The notes: generated by a model from the letters alone, not told the origin. Counted from the first letter of the stretch, positions 13,030 to 21,319 are shown. The stretch: 23,298 nucleotides of DNA from an uncultured Adlercreutzia sp. (GCF_958431955.1 NZ_CAUASN010000038.1:1-23298), one strand, 5' to 3'. Program-made: numbers and translations.

Positions 13030-15666
13030 CTATTCCTCGATGCCCACGGGCATGACGATGGGCGTGTTCTTGTCGGGATCGAGCGTGAGCGGCCCGTCGT
13101 ATTTCTCCACCTGCACGAGCGTGCCCGTCCACGACTGGGAACCCTGACCAGAGGACTTCGGCGCCTGCAGGATGTTCGGGTCGCCGCCCAGATCGATGCC
13201 GGTCTCCTCGTCGATGCGGATCCACGCGCCGTCCTGGAGCGCCACCGCGCCCGGAACGATGGTGGGCAGCACCTTGGCCGGGCGCAGCACCTGGCCGTGG
13301 GGGCTCGTCATGAGCACCAGATCGCCCGTCTTGATGCCGCGAGCCTCGGCGTCCACCGTGCTGATGAAGCACTCCTGGGGGAAGGCCTCGCGCAGCGAGA
13401 CGACGTTGTCGTTCACCGTGTGGGCGCGGCGCAGGGAGTGCGGAGTCCACAGCAGCAGCGGGAACTCGTCGGTCTGGGTGCCGGCGCCCTGCTCGGGATC
13501 GGCGATCTGCCACTTCGCGATGGGCGAGAGCGTGGAGAAACCCAGCGAGTTCACCGTGGCGGCCAGGCCTGCGGAATAAATCTCGAACTTGCCCGTGGAG
13601 GTGGGCAGAGGATTCGCATCCGGATCTGCGTAGAACGCCTCCCACGGCACGCTGGAGAGCGCATCGCCCTTGGAGCGCGGGATCTTGAAGAAGCCCTTCT
13701 CCTTGAATTCGGCTACGGTCATGAGCCCTTCTTGGGGCGCTCCCTCCACGCCGAGCTCGTCAATATCGTCCTGGCTGATCGTGAGCAGCGGGGCATAGCC
13801 CATAGCGGCACGATCGGTCATGTATACGGCCCCCGCCAGCGACGAGTAGGTGCGCTCGGCATCGGTCTGAGCGTTCACCACCTTCGGATCAACATCGAGG
13901 CGCTTCGCCAGCTCCTCGGCGATCCAGCCTTCGGGCTTCGACTCAAACAGCGGCTCCATAATACGGTCGGCCCAGTACACGGTGTCGGAGTTGTTCATCC
14001 AGGCGATGTTCCCCTTTTCCCACCAGGTGGCCACGGGCACCACAATATCGCAGTACTGACGCGACGGATCGAAGAAGGGGTTTGCTCCCCACACGAAGTC
14101 AACGCTGCGGAATGCCTTGATCGCCGCATTGGCATTCGGCATCGAGTTGAGCGAATTCTCGTATCCACCACAATAGATGACGTGGATATCGAGGGGATGC
14201 TTGCCGCCCGGCCAGCTATCACGGCCATAGGCGCCGTCGAGGATAGATTGCCAGCACTCGGAGTAATCGATGTTTTCCCATGCCGCGGGATCCTCCATCT
14301 GCGCAAACAGCGGAACCGATGACAGAGCCACGGGCTTGAGCGGATTCACGGGATTCAACTCGGCAGACGACGAGTCGCCGGCCATGCAGAACGGCGCAGC
14401 CGACATGCCCTCGCACAAGCCTACCCATGAGGCGTAATTGCCCGGAGTGCCCATGCTGCCATGCATAAGGGCGAGGGTATAGAAGGCCTGAGCGAACATC
14501 TCGCCAGCGGGAATCTTCGTGGTGGACTGGCCGGCGAAGAAGTTCACCTTCTCGGTGGAGGCGATCTCTTCGGCCAGGCGGCGGATGTCGGCCGCCGGCA
14601 CGCCGCAGATAGCCTCGGCCCACTCGGGGGTCTTCGGCTCGCCGTCGTAGGTGCCCAGCACGTAGTCCTTGAAGTTGTCCTCAACGGGAGCGCCCTCGGG
14701 CATGTGCTCGGCATCGAAGCCGACGCAGTACTTGTCGAGGAAGTCCTGATCCTGCAGGTTGTTCTCGATCATGTGATACATCATGCCGATGCAGAAGGCC
14801 GTGTCGGTGCCGGGAATGATGGGCACCCACTCGTCGGCCACCGCCTGGGCCGTCTGGTTCAGCCAGGGCTCCACGATGATGACCTTGCCGCCCTGGCGCT
14901 TGGCATAGTCAAGCTGGTAGGCAGTGTTGCCGCCCTTGTTGGCCATCCAGTTGTTGCCGAAGTGGAAGTGCAGTTCGCTGTCCTGAATGGACAGTGAGTC
15001 GGGAGCCGCCAGCATACCGCCAGTCATCATGATCTCGGGGATAGGCCAAGCGCCGAGCGACACAGTGCCGAGTTCGTGGTGCATGGCGCCGCCCTTGGCG
15101 TTCAGCAGGCAGATAACCTGATCAAAATAGGTATCTCCAATGTCACTGTAAGCAGCGGCAAGAATGGATTTGGGGCCGTAGTTGTCGTAGGCCTTCTGCA
15201 TCTCGGCGGCGATGTAGTCGAGCGCCTCGTCCCAGCTGATGCGCTCCCACTCGTCGCGGCCGCGCATCTCGCCGTTCGGATTGTCGGGGCTCCACCCCTT
15301 GCGCTTCATGGGGTATTTGATGCGCGCCGGCGACATCATGTTGCCGATCTGCGCGCGGCCGCGGGGGCAGGCGCGGCGCTGGGGCACCTCGATGGAGTCC
15401 TCGTCCTCCTCGTCGGTGCGGATCTTCAGCGGAACCCCGTCCTCCACGTACACCTTGAGCAGGCAGCGCGACGAGCCGCAGCTGCAGTTGTTCATGCAGG
15501 CGCCCGTCAGCCACGTGCCCGTCTCCTCGGCGGCATCCCCGCCGGTCTGGGACAGCTCGTCGTCGCCCTGCGAGGCGCAGCCCGTGAATCCCGCCAGCGC
15601 CGTGGCGCCCGCGGCGGCCGTTCCCCATTGGACGAACCTGCGTCGAGTCAGTTGGCTAGTACCCAT
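13030..15666 (-). CDS. Tat-exported molybdopterin oxidoreductase, DMSO reductase family catalytic subunit
   Basis: This 878-residue protein starts with a Tat signal (LTRRRFVQW, residues 6-14, then a hydrophobic Ala-rich core) ending in GFTGC, so C30 may also be a lipidation site. A [4Fe-4S] cluster motif follows, with C57, C61, C63 and C68 crowded together and C100 in RRACPRGR. The molybdopterin domains run to about 700 and the C-terminal pterin-binding domain shows LWTPHSLRRAHTVNDN. By its place in HELGTVSLGAW, S203 lines up with the Mo-ligating Ser of DmsA, which suggests an oxyanion or S/N-oxide reductase rather than a formate or nitrate enzyme. The substrate is unknown. GGGAGGG lies 8 bases before the ATG. 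A good sigma70-type promoter is at 15791-15819. Start of the four-gene operon. Confidence 0.92.
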   Translation of the reverse strand: MGTSQLTRRRFVQWGTAAAGATALAGFTGCASQGDDELSQTGGDAAEETGTWLTGACMNNCSCGSSRCLLKVYVEDGVPLKIRTDEEDEDSIEVPQRRACPRGRAQIGNMMSPARIKYPMKRKGWSPDNPNGEMRGRDEWERISWDEALDYIAAEMQKAYDNYGPKSILAAAYSDIGDTYFDQVICLLNAKGGAMHHELGTVSLGAWPIPEIMMTGGMLAAPDSLSIQDSELHFHFGNNWMANKGGNTAYQLDYAKRQGGKVIIVEPWLNQTAQAVADEWVPIIPGTDTAFCIGMMYHMIENNLQDQDFLDKYCVGFDAEHMPEGAPVEDNFKDYVLGTYDGEPKTPEWAEAICGVPAADIRRLAEEIASTEKVNFFAGQSTTKIPAGEMFAQAFYTLALMHGSMGTPGNYASWVGLCEGMSAAPFCMAGDSSSAELNPVNPLKPVALSSVPLFAQMEDPAAWENIDYSECWQSILDGAYGRDSWPGGKHPLDIHVIYCGGYENSLNSMPNANAAIKAFRSVDFVWGANPFFDPSRQYCDIVVPVATWWEKGNIAWMNNSDTVYWADRIMEPLFESKPEGWIAEELAKRLDVDPKVVNAQTDAERTYSSLAGAVYMTDRAAMGYAPLLTISQDDIDELGVEGAPQEGLMTVAEFKEKGFFKIPRSKGDALSSVPWEAFYADPDANPLPTSTGKFEIYSAGLAATVNSLGFSTLSPIAKWQIADPEQGAGTQTDEFPLLLWTPHSLRRAHTVNDNVVSLREAFPQECFISTVDAEARGIKTGDLVLMTSPHGQVLRPAKVLPTIVPGAVALQDGAWIRIDEETGIDLGGDPNILQAPKSSGQGSQSWTGTLVQVEKYDGPLTLDPDKNTPIVMPVGIEE

Positions 15667-15704
15667 GTGTGACCCTCCCTCTTTGTGATCGCATCAGGAA
15701 AGCT

Positions 15705-15714
15705 CCTGTACAGG
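15705..15714. promoter_or_regulatory. Palindrome CCTGTACAGG in the molybdoenzyme leader
   Basis: A perfect 10-base palindrome between the promoter and the start codon, 39 bases upstream of the ATG. It could be a protein site or a small leader hairpin. Confidence 0.25.
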
Positions 15715-15790
15715 TCGCTTCCCCTCTTTCCCTTACACGACCCATGCATAGGTGAAACCGTCCTAAAGAAATATGACGGCTACAGGGCGC

Positions 15791-15819
15791 ATACTATCAT
15801 GGGGCCGTAGGACAGTCAA
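15791..15819 (-). promoter_or_regulatory. Promoter of the molybdoenzyme operon
   Basis: On the minus strand TTGACT (15819-15814), a 17-base spacer and TAGTAT (15796-15791): close to the sigma70 consensus with ideal spacing. It would give a leader of about 120 bases, including the palindrome at 15705 and a CCGTC/GACGG hairpin at 15759-15779. The octamer CTGTCCTA overlaps the end of the -35. Confidence 0.7.
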
Positions 15820-15974
15820 TGGAATCGCCGCCTTTAGGCTATCTATTTTGAGGATAATATCGCTCATCATTGGTGTTTTATAAAGCTAACTTACTCGCTT
15901 CGACTCTGGTATCTCGTCATTGTTTTCCAAGATGAGTCCCCTCTCGCAGCCGATCTTCTTCCGCTTTGAAGCCA

Positions 15975-16004
15975 GCAGAGAACGGAGCAATTTCCCTTCT
16001 CTGC
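15975..16004. repeat. Inverted repeat GCAGAGAA / TTCTCTGC
   Basis: Perfect 8-base arms with a 14-base loop, just upstream of the plus-strand promoter at 16016. Nothing else recognisable lies in 15820-15974, which is AT-richer than the flanking genes. Confidence 0.35.
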
Positions 16005-16015
16005 CCAATGTTGTG

Positions 16016-16044
16016 TTGAGAAACTAGCTGTCCTATGCTATTGT
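16016..16044 (+). promoter_or_regulatory. Promoter of the haem membrane protein gene
   Basis: TTGAGA (16016-16021), a 17-base spacer and TATTGT (16039-16044), giving a leader of about 45 bases. The spacer contains CTGTCCTA (16029-16036), the same octamer as in the divergent promoter at 15791-15819 and in the same orientation relative to its gene. Confidence 0.6.
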
Positions 16045-16095
16045 GACAAAAGGGAAAGAGGAGATCCTGGGTTCCAGGCTGTTGGAGGAGGCGTC

Positions 16096-16803
16096 ATGAG
16101 GTTCGTCGTTGCCGTTGCCCTGTCATTTGCGCTCGTATGGCTGTGCGCCAAGCCCCTGAAGAGATACCCCGTGCCGTTCTACCTCGGCGCCGTCGCCTTG
16201 GTGGGGCTGTACCTGTGGGGCACCGGCGCGAACGTGCGCGGCGAGGCGTGGTCGTACTTCCAGCCGCTCATGCAGCGCTGTGCCCTGGCGTTTCTGCTGT
16301 TCTCCGTCGTGATGTTCGTGGGCGTGCTCGGCGAGAGGAACCCCCTGCGCGTGCACCTCATGCCCATTCGCCGGCAGCTGTCCATCCTGGCGTGCATCTT
16401 CGCCTGCGGGCACATCGCCTTCTACGCCGCCTCCTACGTGCCGCGCTTGACGGGCGCGTTTACGGGAAACCTCGCGTTCTCGCTGGGCCTGGCCGCGCTC
16501 ATCACCGCGCTCATGGCAGTGCTGTGGGTCACCTCGGCGCAGCGCGTGAAGCACGCCATGAAAGCCGCCAGCTGGAAGCGCGTGCAGCGGCTCGCCTACC
16601 CCTTCTACGTGCTTACCTACGTGCACTTGGCCCTGCTGCTCATGCCGAGCGCCCTGGCTGGCAACCAGGTAGCCGTCGTGAGCATCGCGGTGTACTCCGT
16701 CGTCATGGGCGCCTACGTGGTCCTGCGTGTAGCTAAGGCGCTGGCAGACCAGCGCGCCGAGACAGCCGCCGCCGAGCCCGACCTGGAGGCAGCGACCGCT
16801 TAA
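16096..16803 (+). CDS. Ferric reductase-like transmembrane protein (b-type haem)
   Basis: This 235-residue protein has about six membrane segments and a charged Ala/Glu tail. H106 in CIFACGHIAFY and H177 in YVLTYVHLALLL are placed like the haem-ligating histidines of the ferric reductase-like/MsrQ (YedZ) transmembrane domain. The family segment W-x-x-L-H-R-L reads WKRVQRL (160-166) here, so the usual His is Gln. It probably moves electrons from the quinone pool or a flavin across the membrane. No MsrP-like partner is next to it; the divergent molybdoenzyme operon, with a shared promoter octamer, is the obvious candidate for joint control or function. GGAGGAG lies 5 bases before the ATG. Confidence 0.75.
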   Translation: MRFVVAVALSFALVWLCAKPLKRYPVPFYLGAVALVGLYLWGTGANVRGEAWSYFQPLMQRCALAFLLFSVVMFVGVLGERNPLRVHLMPIRRQLSILACIFACGHIAFYAASYVPRLTGAFTGNLAFSLGLAALITALMAVLWVTSAQRVKHAMKAASWKRVQRLAYPFYVLTYVHLALLLMPSALAGNQVAVVSIAVYSVVMGAYVVLRVAKALADQRAETAAAEPDLEAATA

Positions 16804-16893
16804 GTCGCCTCGATGGCGATCTTGGTGCGAATGCGAAAGCAGCGTAAATCACCGGGACCCAGGGGAGCTCGAACCGAGCGCGGGAACTCCTCT

Positions 16894-18270
16894 TTAGAAG
16901 GTCGGCGGGGCTAGATGCGTAGGAGCCAGGCGGCCGTTAGCCTGCTCGGCTATGCAGAATGTCAGGTACAGGGGAAAATACCAGACAGGCTTCCCCTCGC
17001 GCTCGCGGCGCTCCATATTCGCCATCGAGAGCACGCACGCCTCGTTGATGCCATAATCGGGCGTTCCGAGCAGATTGTTGAGCGCCGTGTGAAGCTTGTA
17101 GTCCTTGCCCGACTTCACCTCGACGGGCATAAGGGTACCGTCGTTGCGCTGCACGATGAAATCGACCTCGCCCTTTCGGCTGCTGTAATAGTAGAACAGG
17201 CTGGGATTCTGGCACGCAAGGGCCTGCGCCACAGCATTCTCATACACCGAGCCGAAGTTCACCGACACGGCGTTCGCCACCACGTCGAGCATCGTCTGCG
17301 GCGGGTACTGCGCAATCAGCAGCCCCGTGTCGGCCTCATACAGCTTGAAGCGGCTCTCTCGCGCGCTCCGCTCGAGCGGGCGTGCGGGCTCGGCCACCTG
17401 GTACGTCGGCAACACCACCGCCGCATCGATCAGCCACGCGAAATCATCGGCATAGCGGCCGTACACCGCCCCCTGCTTGAGGGCATCCATGCGGAAGCGC
17501 TTGTTCTCCTTATCGAGCTGCGAGGGCACCGCATCGAACACCCGACGAATCTGCGGAGCGCGAGGCTCGGCGTATTTCGTGATGTCGAATCGATACTGCT
17601 CCACAATCTGGAGCGCCGTCTCGCGAACCGCCATCATATCGTAGGCCGAGTCCAAATACGCGCTCACCACCTCGGGCATGCCGCCGATGGCCACGTAATA
17701 GCGAAACAGATCGATAAGACGGCTGTGCAGCGAGTCATCGAGGGGCACCCGGCTGTCAAACGACTCCCTCATATCATCGATAATGGCCTGTGGAACATCC
17801 TGCGACCAGCAGAACTCCTCGAAATCGAGGGGGAACATACGCTCGATGAGCACATATCCCACAGGGAAGGATCGAAAGCCTTTCAGCTCGGTACCGAGCA
17901 TGGACCCGGAAATAACCACACGGTAGCGCCCGTCTTCCACCAGAAATTTCACGGCGGTGATAAGGTCGGGGGCCTCCTGGATCTCATCGAGAAAGATAAG
18001 AGTCTCGCCGGGGGTGACGGGCGTTTGGGCGATCAAGGACAGGCGGGAGATAAAATCGCCAGCATCAGAGGAACTCGAGAGGGTACGGGCGGCGTTCTTA
18101 TCGTCGAGCAGGTTCACCTCCGCGAGATGCTTGAACCGCTCGCGCGCGAACTGTCGCACGACATAGGTCTTGCCCGTCTGACGGGCGCCGACGAGCAGGA
18201 ACGCCTTGCGGGCCCCGCTGCTGTTCCATTCATCCAGTCTGCCGAGCATCTTCCGGCGTATTTCGGCCAC
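16894..18270 (-). CDS. AAA ATPase with DUF4143 domain
   Basis: This 458-residue protein has an N-terminal AAA_14 ATPase domain with Walker A GARQTGKT (28-35) and Walker B LIFLDEIQ (91-98). Its C-terminal DUF4143 domain contains GSVYENAVAQAL and GEVDFIVQ...PVEVKSGK, the E/D/ExK arrangement of the PD-(D/E)xK nuclease fold. The family is widespread in gut bacteria and archaea; its function is unknown, and nuclease activity is unproven. The GTG start at 18270 has GGAGG 5 bases before it. The gene stands alone and uses visibly more A/T-ending codons than its neighbours, suggesting acquisition by transfer. Its upstream region is an AT-rich repeat array (18302-18405), probably its control region. 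Confidence 0.88.
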   Translation of the reverse strand: MAEIRRKMLGRLDEWNSSGARKAFLLVGARQTGKTYVVRQFARERFKHLAEVNLLDDKNAARTLSSSSDAGDFISRLSLIAQTPVTPGETLIFLDEIQEAPDLITAVKFLVEDGRYRVVISGSMLGTELKGFRSFPVGYVLIERMFPLDFEEFCWSQDVPQAIIDDMRESFDSRVPLDDSLHSRLIDLFRYYVAIGGMPEVVSAYLDSAYDMMAVRETALQIVEQYRFDITKYAEPRAPQIRRVFDAVPSQLDKENKRFRMDALKQGAVYGRYADDFAWLIDAAVVLPTYQVAEPARPLERSARESRFKLYEADTGLLIAQYPPQTMLDVVANAVSVNFGSVYENAVAQALACQNPSLFYYYSSRKGEVDFIVQRNDGTLMPVEVKSGKDYKLHTALNNLLGTPDYGINEACVLSMANMERREREGKPVWYFPLYLTFCIAEQANGRLAPTHLAPPTF

Positions 18271-18301
18271 TTTTCCTCCATCACACTTGCTATCTGGTAT
18301 T

Positions 18302-18405
18302 TGTCGCTAATACGGAAAGAATTTTAGCAAATATGTCGCTAATACGGAAATAATATCGCTTGTTTTGTAGCTAATACGGAAAATTAGCTGATCTAAAACG
18401 GAAAT
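18302..18405. repeat. Array of regularly spaced direct repeats upstream of the ATPase gene
   Basis: The 17-mer TGTCGCTAATACGGAAA occurs at 18302-18318 and 18334-18350, and with one change (TGTAGC...) at 18366-18382: starts are exactly 32 bases apart, three helical turns, so all copies face the same side of DNA. A fourth degenerate copy CTAAAACGGAAAT lies at 18393-18405, about two turns further. The sequence between copies is AT-rich and not conserved. On the minus strand TAAAAT (18326-18321) could be the -10 of the ATPase promoter, lying between copies 1 and 2. An operator array for a cooperative regulator is the simplest reading. Confidence 0.8.
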
Positions 18406-18437
18406 ACCCATACCGCAACCAGATAGCCGAGTCTCTC

Positions 18438-19337
18438 TTACCTCTCTCGCGCTGCCGCGGCGATAGCCTGCTTCAGCTCTTCTACGAGCGGATTCTCAGT
18501 CGCGCCGATCCTCACGGCCAGGCCGAGCGGCAGGGTGAAGGCGTCCTCCTCCGTAAGGGGCACGTACGCAATGCCCTCGTGAGGTTCCTCGGCATTATGG
18601 GCGGGCGAGAAATCGACGCCGCGGCCCGAGCGCACGAATTCCCGGGCATGCTCCAAGCTGAAGGAAACGGGCGCATAGCGCGGCGTCAGGCCGTAGCGAG
18701 CAAAGCCCTCCACGATACGATGGTAGGACACATTCAAATCGGGCACGGGGAACAAGTCGACCTCGGCCAGATCGGCAAAACTGATGAACGGCTGACTGGC
18801 CAGGGGATGACCGGCCGGCACGGCCACGAGCAAGTTCCCCTCGTCCAACGGCTCGAACGCGAACTCCGCCGGATCAGGACGACCCACCACGTATGCCACA
18901 TCCACCGAACCGCGCTGCACCGCCGCAAGGCACGAATCGCTCGTTAGCTCGAAGACGCGCAAGTCCGCCTCGGGATGGGCCTCGCGAAAGCCCTGCAACG
19001 TCGCCAGTGTGAAGCCCGTCCCCTCTTCCTGCAGGCTTGCCGTCGCATAGGCGAAGGCCACTGTGCGCCGTGCGTTTTCCTGCCACGAGGAGGCGAAGGC
19101 CTCTGCGCTGCGCACTGCCTCCAACACGGCCGCGGCCTTCGGAAGGAAGGCAACTCCGAAATCGGTGAGCTCGATACCCTGTCGGCGCCGATGGAACAGC
19201 GGCGATCCCAACTCGCCCTCAAGGGACGCCACCGAAGCCGACAGCGTCTGTTGCGTTACGAAAGCGCCCTTTGCCGCAGCGGAAAATGAACGGGACTTCG
19301 CCGCCAGACAGAAGTACTCGATTTGCCGTAGATCCAT
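18438..19337 (-). CDS. LysR-family transcriptional regulator
   Basis: This 299-residue protein has the N-terminal winged helix-turn-helix (about 1-60; FCLAAKSRSFSAAAKGAFVTQQTLSASVASLE is the helix pair) and a two-lobe substrate-binding domain (about 90-295). Length and layout are standard. GGGAGAG lies 5 bases before the ATG. It lies downstream of the exported FAD reductase gene on the same strand, separated by a terminator, and may control that gene; LysR regulators more often sit divergent to their targets, so this is a guess. The effector is unknown. No strong promoter is visible; TATGAT at 19369-19364 could be a -10. Confidence 0.92.
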   Translation of the reverse strand: MDLRQIEYFCLAAKSRSFSAAAKGAFVTQQTLSASVASLEGELGSPLFHRRRQGIELTDFGVAFLPKAAAVLEAVRSAEAFASSWQENARRTVAFAYATASLQEEGTGFTLATLQGFREAHPEADLRVFELTSDSCLAAVQRGSVDVAYVVGRPDPAEFAFEPLDEGNLLVAVPAGHPLASQPFISFADLAEVDLFPVPDLNVSYHRIVEGFARYGLTPRYAPVSFSLEHAREFVRSGRGVDFSPAHNAEEPHEGIAYVPLTEEDAFTLPLGLAVRIGATENPLVEELKQAIAAAARER

Positions 19338-19448
19338 ATTCTCTCCCTTTTCCTGCGCAAACCATCATACCGCATTGCCACCGCCGACACGCTGCGCCAC
19401 CGCCCCTCAGTACCGCGTTTCGCCTCGCCTCAGCATTGCCAATGCAAG

Positions 19449-19474
19449 AAGGACGCCGACGAATCGGCGTCCTT
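19449..19474 (-). terminator. Terminator of the FAD reductase gene
   Basis: On the minus strand AAGGACGCCGA-TTCG-TCGGCGTCCTT: a perfect 11-bp stem with a UUCG-type loop, followed by CTTGCATT, 30 bases after the stop codon at 19504. Confidence 0.78.
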
Positions 19475-19503
19475 CCGAGGGAGGGCGAAAATTCGAGCGT
19501 ATC

Positions 19504-21195
19504 TTACGCCTGGGCGGCCGTTACGCCAGCCAGATAACCCGAGCCTACGCAGAAGCCCTGGGCCGAGCCGCCCTCGAAGTACGGCACCGCCCAGAAATCG
19601 CCATCCACGCCGGCCACGAACAAGCCGGGGATGGGATTGGCGTCGGCATCCACTGCGCGGCAGTAGCCGTCGGTCTTGATGCCGCCGAGCGTCACCCACG
19701 CGGCAATATCCAGCTCCACCACGTACAGTGAGCCCGTGTCCACCGCCCGCAGGAACTGGGCCTCCTTGAACATCTCCTCATCGGCACCGGCTGCGCAATA
19801 CTCGTTGTACGTCTTCACGGTATCAGCCAGGTGAGCCATGCCGCACGTCTCGCCCAGCACCTCGGCGGAGTCGGCCTTCCAGATCCAGCCCTCGTCGATG
19901 CCCTGCTGCACCATATCGGGCAGCGCGGTGAGCGTCTTATCCATGAAGCCCATCTGCACGCCGGGGGCCATGTTGCCGAAGGCGTCTTCGGAGATGAAGT
20001 CCATAACGGGAGTGGTAGCAAGCTCGTCGATGAGGCCGTCATCGATCACCATGTAGTACACGCCCTCGCGCAGAAGCGGCTCGCCGCAGTACATGGTGTG
20101 CTTGGCCATGGTTCCCTCGTCCATGAAGCGCGCACCCTGCTTGTTCACCATGAGGCCGCCGAACAACGGCAAGCTGAACACCGGCGTGGCGTTGCAGTCC
20201 TCCAGGCTCACAAAGCGGGCGCTCGACTTCATGTTGCAGGCGCCCGACTCGTTGATGGACGTGCTGAAGTTCTTGCCTATCTGCGCGCCGGCCGACTGGG
20301 CCAGCTTGATGCCCGCACCGTCGTTGTACTGGTTGCCCGTGCCGTACATGACCGAGCCCGAGTAGTACTCGCGCAGCATGTCTTCGTTCTGAATGAAGCC
20401 GCCCGTGGCAACGATGACGTTCTTGGCTTTCACGTCCACCGTGCTGGAGCCTTCCTCGTAGCGCACGCCCACCACAGCGCCATCCTCGATAAGCAGGTTG
20501 GTCACGTTCGCATTCCAGCGCGAATCCACACCGAACTGATCCAGCATGCCCTGGAGCGCATCGGCCCGCTCGGCACCGCTCGTCGCATAGATGTGTCCGC
20601 CGCGGTTCAGCATCAGCGTGTTCTCGTCGGCGCCCTCGAAGGCGAACATGAAGGGAACGCCGCCCTCGATCATGAGATCGATGCCCTTGCCCGAAGCCGG
20701 CAGCACGTTGCGCAGCAACGGGGCGTTGGTCTGGTAGTGGGTGCCCGTCCAGATGAAGTCGAACATGTCCTTCACCGTGAGGTAGTTGGGCTGCGCCAGC
20801 TCGGGGGTTGACTCGATGGCCCACACACCCGATACCATGGAGGCGTTCGTGGCGCCCATGGACGCGGAACGGTCGAGCCCGATGACCTGCGCGCCTTCCT
20901 TGGCAGCAGCCGAAGCAGCCACCAGGCCGCTCGTGCCCAAACCAACCACCACCACATCGCAGCTCTCCTCGATATCGGCCGGGGGCAGCTCCTCGGCTGC
21001 GGGGGCATCGTCGGCATCGGCAGCCGGAACATCGTTCTTCGCCTGCGGTGCGCAGCCGGCCAGGCCCAACGCCGCCAGTCCCGCAGCGCCCAATGCGCCC
21101 AAGCCGAGGAACGAGCGGCGGGACATGCCGCCTTCTGCACAAGGCACGGCATCCATCAGATCGGCCTCTTCCACGGCCTTGATTTCCTTCTCCAT
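19504..21195 (-). CDS. Tat-exported FAD-dependent reductase (fumarate/urocanate reductase superfamily)
   Basis: This 563-residue flavoprotein has a Tat signal (SRRSFLGLG with the twin Arg at 26-27) ending in a lipobox-like LAGC (C48), an Ala/Asp linker, then the FAD dinucleotide motif VVVVGLGTSG (81-90) and a GLFVAGVDGD segment near the end. There is no FMN-binding or haem domain, so electrons must come from a separate protein. Residues expected for fumarate reduction appear replaced: the His before TxGG is AAWVTLGG (498-505), the C-terminal Arg loop reads FEGGSAQG (540-547), and the proton-donor Arg region reads GTMAKHT. The substrate is thus probably not fumarate; gut Coriobacteriia have many such paralogues acting on dietary, drug or host compounds. 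The ATG at 21195 has GGAGGG 6 bases before it. Confidence 0.88.
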   Translation of the reverse strand: MEKEIKAVEEADLMDAVPCAEGGMSRRSFLGLGALGAAGLAALGLAGCAPQAKNDVPAADADDAPAAEELPPADIEESCDVVVVGLGTSGLVAASAAAKEGAQVIGLDRSASMGATNASMVSGVWAIESTPELAQPNYLTVKDMFDFIWTGTHYQTNAPLLRNVLPASGKGIDLMIEGGVPFMFAFEGADENTLMLNRGGHIYATSGAERADALQGMLDQFGVDSRWNANVTNLLIEDGAVVGVRYEEGSSTVDVKAKNVIVATGGFIQNEDMLREYYSGSVMYGTGNQYNDGAGIKLAQSAGAQIGKNFSTSINESGACNMKSSARFVSLEDCNATPVFSLPLFGGLMVNKQGARFMDEGTMAKHTMYCGEPLLREGVYYMVIDDGLIDELATTPVMDFISEDAFGNMAPGVQMGFMDKTLTALPDMVQQGIDEGWIWKADSAEVLGETCGMAHLADTVKTYNEYCAAGADEEMFKEAQFLRAVDTGSLYVVELDIAAWVTLGGIKTDGYCRAVDADANPIPGLFVAGVDGDFWAVPYFEGGSAQGFCVGSGYLAGVTAAQA

Positions 21196-21319
21196 GGGAA
21201 CCCTCCTTCAATCTCGGTTCTTTTCCCAGGCCAAAGGTTACCAAGGGCGCTTCCCGCTGCCCAACAAACACTTCCGAGGACATCTCAGGTTTTATTTGTG
21301 GCACCGCATCTCCAAGGCG

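Noticed and set aside
12454..14322. 622-codon plus-strand open frame across the iron-sulfur and molybdenum subunits
   Set aside because: It spans two conserved genes on the opposite strand and their junction; no protein family is visible.
16845..16895. tRNA 3' half or attachment site (GGTTCGAGC-like T-loop on the minus strand)
   Set aside because: The bases flanking the T-loop do not form a T-stem, and no anticodon or D arm is found; GCTCG-GTT-CGAGC is a small self-complementary hairpin.
18302..18405. CRISPR array
   Set aside because: The 32-base period is one short 17-base repeat plus a 15-base variable gap; spacers are far too short and the flanks contain no cas gene.
19364..19369. Full promoter for the LysR gene
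   Set aside because: TATGAT is a good -10, but no -35-like sequence is found 15-19 bases upstream.
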